The notes under the pieces: generated by a model | What the model was told of the DNA's origin: nothing | Database searches by the model: none | What the model saw: only the letters and a program-made list of their open reading frames with translations | Source: Desulfobacteraceae bacterium | GTDB taxonomy: Bacteria > Desulfobacterota > Desulfobacteria > Desulfobacterales > Desulfosalsimonadaceae | DNA: 56,179 nt | Direction: 5' to 3' | Assembly (NCBI GenBank): GCA_011390465.1 | Contig: JAABSH010000021.1 | Location: 1 to 56,179, forward strand | Program-made: the position numbers and the translations under genes | In this document: piece after piece, positions 33,579 through 41,056 of the stretch | How the letters are laid out: every line of letters starts with the position of its first letter | Numbering within the stretch: position 1 is the first letter of the stretch

Positions 33579-34753
33579 TACAGTTCATATTTCACCAGCC
33601 GTCCGTCCAGGCCGCCGGCCTGGACCGGCTTTTTCCATGATGCCTTGAGTCCCATTTTTTTAATGTAATTCGGATCTCCAAAGTAAACATAGGCCACTGA
33701 TCCCCTGCATTTTTGCTTGAGAAAATCCCCGAATTTTTTGTGAAATGCGGTAAGATCCTTGTTTCTCCCCATGCGGATGCCATAGGGCGGATTTGCCACA
33801 ATCACCTGGTTTTCTTTGGGCGGCAGCAATGAAAAATCAGTTTGCGTCACGTGTACCTGATTGCCGAAATGCATGCCCAGCAGATTGGTTCGGGTAATGG
33901 CCACGGCCGCATCGGAAATGTCGGAGCCGCCGATCAGGTTTTCCGGCAATTCCCGGATTTTGGCATCTGCCGCCTGTTTTTCCTGATTCCAGGCGTCCGG
34001 ATCAAAATCCGGCAGCGCGGCAAATCCGAATTTTTTTCGGAAAATACCGGACGGGATCCGGCAATAATGCATGAGCGCTTCGCACAGCAGGGTGCCGGAC
34101 CCGCACATGGGATCGTACAGAGGGACCGCGCCATCCCATCGGGAGATGCGGATAATGGCGGCGGCAACGGTTTCCTGCATGGGCGCGGACACGGTTTCCT
34201 CCCGGTAGCCCCGCCGGTGAAGGGCCCCGCCGGACGTATCCACGCTGATCACTGCCTGATTATTGTTAATATATAGATTCAGGGACACGTCCGGGTCCGC
34301 CACGGACACATCCGGCCGCAACCCGGCTTTGTAGATCAGGGAATCCGCCACCGCGTCTTTTACGCGCAGGGCCGCGAATTTGGAATGGGTGATGTGGCTG
34401 TTGGCCACGTTGCTGAAAACGGCAAATGTGCTGCCGGCGTTAAAAAAATCCTTCCACCGGATTTGCTTGGCCGTTTCATAGAGGGTGTCCGTGTCCGGGC
34501 AGTCAAAAGTCACCAGGGGCGCCAGAACCCGGGAAACCAGCCGGGATGAATAGTTGATCCGGTACAGGGTATTTTTGTCCGCGGTAAAATAAATGCCGCG
34601 AAACCCGGGGCTGATATTTCCGGCACCAAGCCCGGCCAGTTCTTCCGCCCCCAAATCCTTGACGCCTTCTTCAATCTGGGCAAAATACCGTGAATTTTTC
34701 AGGTATTCATAATCCGTGATCAGGGGTTTGCCTTTTTTTCGTATAACCTGCAT
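33575..34753 (-). CDS. THUMP-domain class I rRNA/tRNA methyltransferase (RlmL/YpsC-like)
   Basis: SAM-dependent RNA N2-guanine methyltransferase, 392 residues. N-terminal ferredoxin-like and THUMP region (about 20-170), then the methyltransferase: YDPMCGSGTLLCEALMH (SAM motif I), GGSDISDAAV, and VANPPYGIRMG, the NPPY catalytic motif IV. This matches the N-terminal half of E. coli RlmL and the YpsC family, which make m2G in 23S rRNA. No downstream RlmK-like domain is fused. The start at 34753 has a long AT-rich leader and no strong ribosome site. Convergent stop overlap with the S4 gene. Confidence 0.85.
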   Translation of the reverse strand: MQVIRKKGKPLITDYEYLKNSRYFAQIEEGVKDLGAEELAGLGAGNISPGFRGIYFTADKNTLYRINYSSRLVSRVLAPLVTFDCPDTDTLYETAKQIRWKDFFNAGSTFAVFSNVANSHITHSKFAALRVKDAVADSLIYKAGLRPDVSVADPDVSLNLYINNNQAVISVDTSGGALHRRGYREETVSAPMQETVAAAIIRISRWDGAVPLYDPMCGSGTLLCEALMHYCRIPSGIFRKKFGFAALPDFDPDAWNQEKQAADAKIRELPENLIGGSDISDAAVAITRTNLLGMHFGNQVHVTQTDFSLLPPKENQVIVANPPYGIRMGRNKDLTAFHKKFGDFLKQKCRGSVAYVYFGDPNYIKKMGLKASWKKPVQAGGLDGRLVKYELY

Positions 34754-34988
34754 GCCAGTGTTTCATAATCGCAAACGCCGCAAGATGAAAGCAATATTTT
34801 AACCTGCAGAAAATTTTTTTTCAGATTCTTTTTATTAGGGCATAAATTCGGTGCATTATTGAGTTTAATGTCAATGTGCGGCCCGCCGCCGGGCCTGCTT
34901 TCGCTGTCCGCGTTTTCCCGAAAACCCAAAACCTGCATGACCGGCTGATATTAATCCACATTCCGGTTTTACAGCTGTGATTAATCCC

Positions 34989-35016
34989 TTGACTTTTAAA
35001 AAATCTTGGCTATTCT
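34989..35016 (+). promoter_or_regulatory. Candidate sigma-70 promoter of the cold-shock gene
   Basis: TTGACT (34989-34994), 16-base spacer, TATTCT (35011-35016). It predicts a 5' leader of roughly 115 bases before the GTG start, long leaders being usual for cspA-type genes. Confidence 0.65.
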
Positions 35017-35032
35017 AAAATAAATCCACGAG

Positions 35033-35052
35033 GCGCATGAAAAAATATGCGC
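35033..35052 (+). promoter_or_regulatory. Hairpin in the cold-shock 5' leader
   Basis: GCGCAT (35033-35038) and ATGCGC (35047-35052) form a perfect stem around an A-rich 8-base loop. It lies just after the predicted transcription start and might stabilise the transcript or act in cold sensing. Confidence 0.5.
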
Positions 35053-35137
35053 TGGTTGCTGTTCGGGTTCTTGCTTTAACGACGACACCCGAAAGTGTGC
35101 AACAAAGAGAATTTTTTATTTAAAGGAGGGTGTTATT

Positions 35138-35338
35138 GTGGCAACAGGTACAGTAAAATGGTTTAATGAAAAAAAAGGGTATGGGTTTATTGAAACAGAA
35201 GATGGAACCGATGTGTTTGTGCATTTTTCAGGCATTAATTCCAGCGGATTTAAAACACTGAATGACGGTGACAAAGTAACGTTTACCATTGAGGAGGGAC
35301 AGAAAGGGCCGGCAGCGGTCGACGTAACAGTCATTTAA
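35138..35338 (+). CDS. Cold-shock protein (CspA family)
   Basis: Single cold-shock domain, 66 residues, binding single-stranded RNA/DNA. RNP1 is KGYGFI (13-18) and RNP2 is VFVHF (26-30); [15 protein letters not shown] is the family hallmark. Start GTG with a strong AAAGGAGG seven to eight bases upstream. It has its own promoter, a long leader and a strong terminator, so it is a monocistronic unit. It probably acts as an RNA chaperone; which stress induces it cannot be told. Confidence 0.97.
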   Translation: MATGTVKWFNEKKGYGFIETEDGTDVFVHFSGINSSGFKTLNDGDKVTFTIEEGQKGPAAVDVTVI

Positions 35339-35371
35339 ATATATAGCATCATTATAATTATTTCAGAATCA

Positions 35372-35430
35372 ACGGCACTTTTTTTTATAACCGGCACAAC
35401 GCCCGGTTATAAAGAAGTGCCGTTTTTTTT
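35372..35430 (+). terminator. Rho-independent terminator after the cold-shock gene
   Basis: A long hairpin: ACGGCACTT pairs with AAGTGCCGT, and TATAACCGG pairs with CCGGTTATA inside it, around a short loop, followed by eight T. It starts 33 bases after the stop. Confidence 0.95.
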
Positions 35431-35697
35431 GGAGAGCAAAACTCAGACTATCGATTAATTCAGCATACCAAAAAATTCGAGATCAAAATAAATCAACCTC
35501 CCCGCAGCGGATATTTTTTAAAAGATTTAGGCAGTGATGGGTGGATTGTGTATCGATATGGCCGCTTTGAAAATTTTTTGCAATAGTGAAGGTTTGAATT
35601 CCCATTTTAAAATTTATGGGCAAAGAAAAAGCATCATCATTTTAACTCTGTCTTGTTGAACGGGGGAAGTGAATTTCAATTTTAAGACTTGGGAAAA
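35431..35697. other. AT-rich gap with repeat copy 1
   Basis: No intact gene. It contains, at 35510-35587, the first copy of a short repeat also found at 37734-37810 (and in part at 36419-36466). In frame, this copy reads GYFLKDLGSDG and then FENFLQ before a stop, with two 2-base insertions relative to the copy at 37734. Confidence 0.7.
35510..35587 (+). repeat. Short decayed coding repeat, copy 1 of 3
   Basis: About 78 bases sharing GATATTTTTTAAAAGATTTA, GGCAGTGATGGG and TTTGAAAATTTTTTGCAATA with 37734-37810. Small insertions break its frame. Together with the other copies it brackets the HigBA and MazEF-like genes. Confidence 0.85.
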
Positions 35698-36012
35698 TTA
35701 CGGATTTGGGGACGTGCTTGTCGGATCAACTGGTTTAAAATTTATTTCAAGTTTAAAGCCTGCGACTTTAGCATATTCTTCGATGGTTGACAGCTTCGGA
35801 GAACTTTTCGAATTTACATTTTCAAGCCTGGATATATTGCTTTTTTTCGTGTTTAAACGATCAGCAATTTCTTCTTGCGTCAACCCGGCTTCCTTCCGGA
35901 TTCTGATTAATTGTTTTCTCAAATCATAACCAGAAGATAGCAGCTCATATTTTTTCTTTACTTCCGGACGCTGTAATGCTTTTTTTTTGAATTCTTTAAA
36001 TGACGGTCTCAT
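35698..36012 (-). CDS. higA: HigA-type antitoxin (XRE family)
   Basis: Antitoxin and DNA-binding repressor of 104 residues. The helix-turn-helix is QLIRIRKEAGLTQEEIADRL, then KKSNISRLENV (about 34-66), a standard XRE fold. It follows the toxin gene and overlaps it by four bases (ATGA), the inverted toxin-first order typical of higBA. N-terminal MRPSFKEFKKKALQRPEVKK is the usual toxin-contacting arm. It should repress the shared promoter, where a palindrome is present at 36340-36357. Confidence 0.9.
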   Translation of the reverse strand: MRPSFKEFKKKALQRPEVKKKYELLSSGYDLRKQLIRIRKEAGLTQEEIADRLNTKKSNISRLENVNSKSSPKLSTIEEYAKVAGFKLEINFKPVDPTSTSPNP

Positions 36013-36326
36013 GGCTTTATCTCTTTTAATCTTTTTTGGGCGGTATTAATTTCTTTTTTGAGGATTTTTTGGGATTTTTTCACAAATGAATGTAAAATAA
36101 TCACCTCTTTTCCTTTGACCGTACAGAAAAATGATCGGCCAATTCCTTCTTTTCCTTTTGCCCTGATTTCAAATAATCCGTCTTTTAATGCTTTAGTGTA
36201 TGGACTTCCAAGTGCAGGGCCGAACTCCTCTATCATTTCCGCAATATGTAAAAAGTTCGCTAAAATACCAGGCGGAAATGACATTGTTTCTGCCTCTACC
36301 TTATTATTGAAAATGTTATCTTCCAT
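36009..36326 (-). CDS. higB: HigB/RelE-type toxin (Gp49-like)
   Basis: Ribosome-dependent mRNA interferase of the phage Gp49/HigB family. Seen: SFPPGILANFLHIAEMIEEFGP, then KALKDGLFEIRAKGKEGIGR and FFCTVKGKEVIILHSFVKKS, the conserved core with basic catalytic residues. ATG 36326 (MEDNIFNNK) gives 105 residues and fits the family N-terminus. An ATG at 36347 would add seven residues but overlaps the operator-like palindrome. Neither has a strong ribosome site. The region is clearly more AT-rich than the core genes around it, suggesting acquisition by transfer. Confidence 0.87.
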   Translation of the reverse strand: MEDNIFNNKVEAETMSFPPGILANFLHIAEMIEEFGPALGSPYTKALKDGLFEIRAKGKEGIGRSFFCTVKGKEVIILHSFVKKSQKILKKEINTAQKRLKEIKP

Positions 36327-36339
36327 TTCATGTCTTATG

Positions 36340-36357
36340 GTTATCATTTTTGATAAC
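36340..36357. promoter_or_regulatory. Operator-like palindrome upstream of higB
   Basis: GTTATCA-TTTT-TGATAAC, a perfect 7-bp inverted repeat with a 4-base centre, immediately upstream of the higB start. A plausible binding site for the HigA repressor. Confidence 0.65.
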
Positions 36358-36418
36358 TTTGTCAACCATAAAATATCAACCCATCTTGTGTCTCTCAACG
36401 AAGCAGAATGTTACGTAA

Positions 36419-36466
36419 AGTTATTGATATGGCTGCTTTGAAAAATTTCAGCAATACTGTCGTTTT
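36419..36466 (+). repeat. Short decayed coding repeat, copy 2 of 3
   Basis: GTTATTGATATGGCTGCTTT and what follows match the right half of the copy at 37734-37810. In frame from ATG 36409 it reads MLRKVIDMAALKNFSNTVV and stops soon after, comparable to VIDMLHFENFCNSIVL in copy 3. Confidence 0.7.
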
Positions 36467-36643
36467 TGCCACATTTTGATGTTTGGTTTTGAATAAAAAA
36501 GATGGGTAAAAAAAATCGAGACAACCGCAGGTTATAATCAAAAACCAAGGCCAACGACCCCAGCTTCCTTTCTTTCGACTTAACCGGCCGTTCTCACAAA
36601 AATTCCAAGTCCTTTCTCTACAACATAAAGTGTTTGTTAAAAC

Positions 36644-36679
36644 TTGACATACAAGACGATTTTTGAGATATATTATGTC
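36644..36679 (+). promoter_or_regulatory. Promoter with flanking inverted repeat
   Basis: TTGACA (36644-36649), 17-base spacer and GATATA (36667-36672), or TATATT two bases further on. GACATA (36646-36651) and TATGTC (36674-36679) are inverted repeats overlapping both promoter boxes, as expected for autoregulation of a toxin-antitoxin operon. It lies about 240 bases before the DUF2281-like antitoxin. Confidence 0.55.
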
Positions 36680-36719
36680 GTGAAAAGCAATAACTTATTT
36701 CTTTATTCCTCACATTAGA

Positions 36720-36833
36720 CTATTTGTCGATGATGCGGGAAAAATCGCGGATATTAAGGATAAAGCCATTCTTAAACGACTGATAGATATTGAGACCACA
36801 GAAGCAGAGACAAAAAACCGTTGTGCAGATTAA
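36720..36833 (+). pseudogene. Start-less open frame, possible gene remnant
   Basis: The frame reads LFVDDAGKIADIKDKAILKR, then LIDIETTEAETKNRCAD and TAA. The composition looks like a real soluble protein, but no ATG, GTG or TTG lies in frame back to the stop at about 36680. I do not recognise a family. It could be the tail of a protein lost by deletion between the promoter at 36644 and this point. Confidence 0.4.
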
Positions 36834-36911
36834 CTGACAGCCTGTTAAGGGATGCCAAGATCAGAAAAACATACGCTGCACAAGAATTATTTTTTCATTC
36901 AAGAGAATGCT

Positions 36912-37133
36912 ATGCAACAAAACCTGACCCCAACCAATGACCGGGAAAAAACCCTTATCGAAAAAATCCGCACGCTTTCACCGGATAAAGTAACCGCAGT
37001 AGTCGATTTTGTGGATTTTTTGAGTCATAAGGACAGTGAGCGACGACTGGTTAAATCTGCCAGTAAACTGGCCGAACCCTCGTTTAAAAAAGCTTGGGAC
37101 AATCCCGAGGATGACGTATATGACAACTTATAG
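36912..37133 (+). CDS. DUF2281-like antitoxin paired with MazF-type toxin
   Basis: A 73-residue protein starting MQQNLTPTNDREKTLIEKIR, with the pattern LSPDKVTAVVDFVDFLSHKD typical of small antitoxins in this position, and the C-terminal motif PSFKKAWDNPEDDVYDNL, conserved in antitoxins encoded just before PemK/MazF toxins and probably the toxin-binding tail. ATG 36912 is preferred (AAGAGA upstream) over the one at 36852. The gene overlaps the toxin gene by 14 bases. Confidence 0.8.
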   Translation: MQQNLTPTNDREKTLIEKIRTLSPDKVTAVVDFVDFLSHKDSERRLVKSASKLAEPSFKKAWDNPEDDVYDNL

Positions 37134-37461
37134 CTTTGGGGATATTGTCCTGGTCCCTTTTCCATTTACCGATCAAAGCACCATAAAAAAACGCCCGGCA
37201 GTCGTTGCCAGTTCAGATGCCTACAATCGCTATCGGCCGGATCTTGTGATCATGGCCGTTACCAGCCAGTTACGTTCCGCCGATTACTTTGGCGATGTGG
37301 CTGTCAATGACTGGCAGCAGGCCGGGCTTTTAAAGCCTTCGATTGTAAAACCAATCCTTACGACCATTGAAAAAGGCCTGGTGATCAGACAGCTCGGTCG
37401 GATCAGCAACGATGATCGTTCTGAACTTATGACAACCCTGCACAATATTCTTGGTGAATAA
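37120..37461 (+). CDS. MazF/PemK-family mRNA interferase toxin
   Basis: Sequence-specific endoribonuclease toxin, 113 residues. FGDIVLVPFPFTDQSTIKKRP (about 6-26) is the family hallmark, with the catalytic Arg in KKRPAVVAS; VIMAVTSQLR and LLKPSIVKPILTTIEKGLV complete the SH3-like fold. ATG 37120 has GAGG eight bases upstream; an in-frame ATG at 37111 would add three residues. Overlap with the antitoxin gene indicates coupled expression. MazF toxins cleave mRNA at short motifs; the motif here is unknown. Confidence 0.9.
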   Translation: MTTYSFGDIVLVPFPFTDQSTIKKRPAVVASSDAYNRYRPDLVIMAVTSQLRSADYFGDVAVNDWQQAGLLKPSIVKPILTTIEKGLVIRQLGRISNDDRSELMTTLHNILGE

Positions 37462-37733
37462 AAGTGGAAGGTCTGCGTGCTTGGGCTCCAGCCCTGAGCG
37501 ATTACACAGCCTGCGCGCAGCAGCCCGCCTATATATGCCCGCCCGACCACCGGCCAAAAAGAAAAGGCGATTAAAAATAATAATCATTAAACGATGTTCT
37601 TCCCGTAAATCGGAGTTTTCTCTTAAAGTGCCCTTTTTGGCACAAAAAATATCAATATAGGGGCAAAAAAGGGCCTCGTTTTTTGTCTAAAACCTTGGTA
37701 CGCATAAATCCAGCTTGGTCCGACCCGAGGTCA

Positions 37734-37810
37734 GATATTTTTTAAAAGATTTAGGCAGTGATGGGATTGTTATCGATATGTTGCATTTTGAAAATTTTTG
37801 CAATAGTATC
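37734..37810 (+). repeat. Short coding repeat, copy 3 of 3 (longest open frame)
   Basis: The best-preserved copy, reading RYFLKDLGSDGIVIDMLHFE and NFCNSIVLNHSG in frame without interruption. Copies 1 and 2 are broken versions. The protein family is not one I recognise. Confidence 0.8.
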
Positions 37811-37922
37811 GTTTTGAACCACTCGGGCATTAATGGTTTATTAAATAAATGTAATGGAATAGGTGTGGCGTCTCCTGATTTCCAAAAAGTTATTGATAAA
37901 TATGGTGGTATTAGAATAGGAG

Positions 37923-37941
37923 CCCCCCCCCCCTGTGGGAA
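37923..37941. repeat. C11 tract and left arm of a 12-bp inverted repeat
   Basis: Eleven C at 37923-37933, followed by TGTGGGAA. CCCCTGTGGGAA (37930-37941) is the exact reverse complement of TTCCCACAGGGG at 38320-38331. The arms flank the small lipoprotein gene at 37963-38307. Confidence 0.85.
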
Positions 37942-37962
37942 CGGAAAAACATAGGAGAAGAC

Positions 37963-38307
37963 ATGAAGGTAAATAATCCGCTAAGCATTGCAATACTAAC
38001 TATTGTCCTCATCTTAGCTCTAAATGGCTGCTATTGGCCTGTTCAGGGTCCAGTTGGTATACCTTTAACAGAAGATGATATAGAAAATATTAATAATATT
38101 GAAGGAGCATCATACGTATTTTATCTTTTTGGTATTTTTCCATTTGGCGATGCCTCGATAATAGATGCGATTAAAGACGCAAGAATGGAATTATCTGATC
38201 AGGAAAAATTAGAATTTACACTAATGACTATCGAATATGGGATAGAATTCGCACTTATTGGGTATGTTCGGTGTATTCGTGTAAGAGGACTCGCACATTC
38301 CAGATAA
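37963..38307 (+). CDS. TRL-like small lipoprotein
   Basis: A 114-residue lipoprotein: signal peptide ending in lipobox ALNGC (C23), then YVFYLFGIFPFGDASIIDA, which resembles the GDASI motif of the TRL-like family of small bacterial lipoproteins. Function unknown. AGGAGAAG is four to five bases before the ATG. It is AT-rich and bounded by a 12-bp inverted repeat (37930-37941 and 38320-38331), so it may have moved as a unit or be part of a small element. A beta-barrel protein gene follows. Confidence 0.65.
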   Translation: MKVNNPLSIAILTIVLILALNGCYWPVQGPVGIPLTEDDIENINNIEGASYVFYLFGIFPFGDASIIDAIKDARMELSDQEKLEFTLMTIEYGIEFALIGYVRCIRVRGLAHSR

Positions 38308-38319
38308 AAATATTATTTA

Positions 38320-38331
38320 TTCCCACAGGGG
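38320..38331. repeat. Right arm of the 12-bp inverted repeat
   Basis: TTCCCACAGGGG, perfect inverse of 37930-37941. The distance between outer ends is 402 bases. Confidence 0.85.
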
Positions 38332-38456
38332 AGCCGGTACCGGGTCATGGATTATGAATTATATGAAACAAGATAAATATATCAACTTGATTTATGTTTT
38401 AATTCAAACAAATTCAGCGAACCATTTTTTTATAATAAAAAAAAGGAAATCTTTTT

Positions 38457-39062
38457 ATGAAAACTTTTATGATTCTTTTATTTTTTCTCCTTTATCCCTT
38501 CCTCTCCCCCGCACTCGCTCAGGACAATGCTACTTCAACAGAAATTACAGGATCTGTTCTGTATTTTGATCCAGACCAAGATAACTTTGGTTCTGGAGTC
38601 GGAGCAGATGTTCAATTTCGTTTTTGGCTTAAAAAAAATTTTGGTTTAGCGTTTGCACTTGGGTATCAAAAATGGAAATTAGATGAAAACGCCTCCTGGA
38701 AGGAACCTCCCCCTTATAATGAGTCGGTAAGGTTTCACGGTGATGCGCAAATATTTCCCGTTGGTGGATCCTTTTTATTTCGACCAGCTCTTAACAACCA
38801 ATTATGCCTTACGTTTGAAGGCGGGGTTCGTTATGTGATCGTAGATGACGATATTGATAGAACTTTGCAAATTGATAATGGTGCTATTGTTCTCCTTGCA
38901 ACGACTCTTGAGGCAAAAATTATTGAAAAAGTATGTTTTCTCGGGGGCATTGGTTACCAATTTGATATTTTAAAAGGGGATGTCCAAGTCTATGGACGAA
39001 CGGTAGAAGAAAATGAATTAAACGCCTTTTTTCTTCATACTGGCATAGCAGTAAAATTTTAA
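38457..39062 (+). CDS. Predicted outer-membrane beta-barrel protein
   Basis: A 201-residue exported protein with a signal peptide (MKTFMILLFFLLYPFLSPAL, cleavage after ALA). The mature part alternates polar and hydrophobic residues in strands such as GADVQFRFWLKKNFGLAFAL and TFEGGVRYVIVDDD, ends in VKF with C-terminal Phe, the outer-membrane insertion signal, and has about eight predicted strands, like small OmpA/OmpW-type barrels. AAGGAAA precedes the ATG. AT-rich codon use sets it apart from the core genes. Role unknown. Confidence 0.75.
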   Translation: MKTFMILLFFLLYPFLSPALAQDNATSTEITGSVLYFDPDQDNFGSGVGADVQFRFWLKKNFGLAFALGYQKWKLDENASWKEPPPYNESVRFHGDAQIFPVGGSFLFRPALNNQLCLTFEGGVRYVIVDDDIDRTLQIDNGAIVLLATTLEAKIIEKVCFLGGIGYQFDILKGDVQVYGRTVEENELNAFFLHTGIAVKF

Positions 39063-39523
39063 AACGTGTGCAGGTTATTACCAAGGTCCGTGTAAAAATG
39101 TACGATAAAAAAACTTTATGCTTTATGAAAAGCACGATAGTAAAGAGTGTTAAAATTGTCGTTTAAAATTGGCATAACCCACTGAAATTACATAACCTGA
39201 AAATTTTATTTTCCGTCAATTTTATTTCAATGAACTTTGATATGTGCTTGTGATCATTTAAAATAGCATAAAAGCCACTTCAATTTACTGCCTTTTTTAT
39301 AGATAACACTAAGTAATTACAGGAGAAAATCAATACCTCTTTAACACGCTTTAGCACAAAGAATTACTGAAGAGCTCTAATATAAGCACGGCAAATTGAT
39401 ATAGTGCTCACTTAAAAATGTAGCCCCCCACTGAAGCTTACAATAGCCAAGGTTGATCGAAAATCGCTAAAGGTATGATATGAATTCTTGTTTTCGGGGA
39501 TTCTTGTTTTTAAGCAGGAATTT
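39063..39523. other. AT-rich intergenic gap, nothing recognised
   Basis: The 461 bases between the barrel protein gene and the convergent hydrolase gene show no open frame of note, no clear terminator and no repeat shared with the rest of the window. Confidence 0.6.
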
Positions 39524-40516
39524 TCAGATGATAATTTTTTTCCCGACTTTTACGTCCACATAGGCGTCACCAAATGCCTTTCGGAATTGATCAATGGCCC
39601 AGTCGGAACTGTCGTGGGGAGAAAGGGCCACAATTTTTGGCGATACTTTTTTGATGGCGTTGATGGCGCTGTCCACATCCGATTCCTGAAGCCCGTTCCA
39701 GGGCGGCCTGTCCGATCCCACAATGCGCTGAATGTTTATCGGGCCAAGCATGATCCGGCCCCCGCGCACCGGATAGTGAAGACCGCCGATGATCCCGTAA
39801 ATGGGTTCATCAAACAGGGCGAGGGTGCGGTCGATAATCCGCTCAATGGTCTGATGACCGCAGCCGATAATAATCACAATGCCTTTGCCCGCCACATTGA
39901 CGGCCAGCGCATTTTCCAGGGTGTAGCCCATGAGAAACAGATATCTTGGAATGACGCCGATGCTGGCGATGCCGGGCGTTAAAATAATGGGCCCGGTTAT
40001 GGCCTGCGGACGGGGACCCGGATTCCAGGAAGAAGGGGAAAGCGGCTCCGGCGCGTACACCGGAATGTCCGGCAGGGTCACCGGCCCGTGGGACAGGCTG
40101 AAGGTTTTATGTTTTTGCTCGCGCATTCCTCCCAGATGATCCAGGTGAAGGTGGGAGAAAAAAATCATGTCCAGATCCGAAACCCGGATACCCAGATTCT
40201 CCATATTGTGCAGCAACGGCGACGGATGTTCTTTTTTTTTGTTAAACCCCACATCCAGCAGGATGCGGGTATCATCCGCATCGATCAGATAGGAAACCCC
40301 GGGCTCGGTTTTGAACTGCGGCCCGTCGGCATAATATTCTACCAGCGGCAGAAGGGTCAGGGTCTGGACCTCACCGGGATCTGAGAGCTTTTCAATTTTC
40401 ATGGCAGTGCGCTGGGTTTCCGCCCGCTGTCTGCCTTTTTGCAGCTCAAGGGTTTTTTTAGCGATAATTAATACGATGCAGGCGGCGAGTATACACAGGA
40501 TATAAATGATAATCAT
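39524..40516 (-). CDS. Membrane-anchored MBL-fold metallo-hydrolase
   Basis: Zinc-dependent hydrolase of 330 residues with an N-terminal helix (MIIIYILCILAACIVLIIAK) acting as membrane anchor. The metal motif is SHLHLDHLGG with H122, H124, D126, H127; later GCGHQTIERI and IIGGLHYP supply further ligands. The GCxHxTI...IGGxHL order resembles the MJ0301-like subgroup, related to dihydropterin-processing enzymes, but substrate is not known. ATG 40516 is supported by AGGGAGG eight bases upstream; an earlier start at 40555 is unlikely. It is the last gene of the minus-strand block, 225 bases after the HNH gene. Confidence 0.82.
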   Translation of the reverse strand: MIIIYILCILAACIVLIIAKKTLELQKGRQRAETQRTAMKIEKLSDPGEVQTLTLLPLVEYYADGPQFKTEPGVSYLIDADDTRILLDVGFNKKKEHPSPLLHNMENLGIRVSDLDMIFFSHLHLDHLGGMREQKHKTFSLSHGPVTLPDIPVYAPEPLSPSSWNPGPRPQAITGPIILTPGIASIGVIPRYLFLMGYTLENALAVNVAGKGIVIIIGCGHQTIERIIDRTLALFDEPIYGIIGGLHYPVRGGRIMLGPINIQRIVGSDRPPWNGLQESDVDSAINAIKKVSPKIVALSPHDSSDWAIDQFRKAFGDAYVDVKVGKKIII

Positions 40517-40741
40517 GGGCTTCCTCCCTGTTCCCGAGGCCGGAAAAGAAAACAACTGATTTGGCGGGGTGTTTTTTTCGGCGGTTTATGAGAATATGCT
40601 TATATCAAAATTAAATGTTTCCAGGGCCGTTGTCAAGGAAAGATACAAGCAAGAGATAAGCAAAAAAACCAACGGGATATCAGGCGTGCCTGAAAAAGCG
40701 ATAATGCTTATGCCGGGCGGGCCGGCGGAAGCTCCGATCCG

Positions 40742-41038
40742 TCAGTCCGTGTTTTTTTCGTCTGATCCGGGCTGCCAGTCCATGAGCAGGTGGGATTTTT
40801 TTTCGGTGTTGCAGGTTTTACAGCAGGGAACCACGTTGCTTTTGGTGCTTTTGCCGCCTTTGGCAATGGGGACAATGTGATCCATGGTCAGCTCTTTGGC
40901 CGGGACCGCTTTATTGCAGTAATAGCAACGGCCTTTGGCGCATTTGCGTTTCCACCACTGGCTGGCCCGCAGGGCCCGGGCGTTGTTTTTTTCCCGTTTG
41001 ACCTCATCCTCATCCGGAATATATGAAAATCCGCTCAT
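40742..41038 (-). CDS. HNH endonuclease family protein
   Basis: Small predicted nuclease of 98 residues. CYYC (38-41) and CCKTC (72-76) form the zinc site; MDHIVPIAKGGKSTKSNVVP (52-71) is the HNH core with D53-H54 and N68. This is the stand-alone HNH type common in bacterial chromosomes, of unclear role. ATG 41038 is preceded by AGGTGG. It starts 18 bases after the ATP-grasp gene, probably in the same transcript. Confidence 0.82.
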   Translation of the reverse strand: MSGFSYIPDEDEVKREKNNARALRASQWWKRKCAKGRCYYCNKAVPAKELTMDHIVPIAKGGKSTKSNVVPCCKTCNTEKKSHLLMDWQPGSDEKNTD

Positions 41039-41056
41039 AACCACCTGTTTTGGTTT

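Larger units (their letters stand above)
34754..35137. other. Divergent gap: methyltransferase leader and cold-shock promoter/leader
   Basis: The left part (34754-34985) is AT-rich with no clear gene. The right part holds the cold-shock promoter and a leader of about 115 bases with a hairpin, described separately. Confidence 0.6.
36358..36911. other. AT-rich gap with repeat copy 2 and a gene remnant
   Basis: No intact gene. It holds the second, shorter repeat copy (36419-36466), a promoter-operator region (36644-36679) and an open frame without start (36720-36833). The rest shows nothing I can identify. Confidence 0.65.
37462..37962. other. Gap with repeat copy 3, poly-C tract and inverted repeat
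   Basis: No gene that I would defend. GTGCC/GGCAC forms a small hairpin at about 37630-37645. The third repeat copy lies at 37734-37810. A frame covering it (37715-37954, MVRPEVRYFLKDLGSDG) is open for 79 codons, but its start is a TTG without ribosome site and it ends in the poly-C tract, so I treat it as remnant coding sequence. Confidence 0.6.

Noticed and set aside
37715-37954. A 79-codon gene across repeat copy 3
   Set aside because: TTG start without ribosome site, ends in a poly-C tract, and the other copies are broken; treated as remnant.
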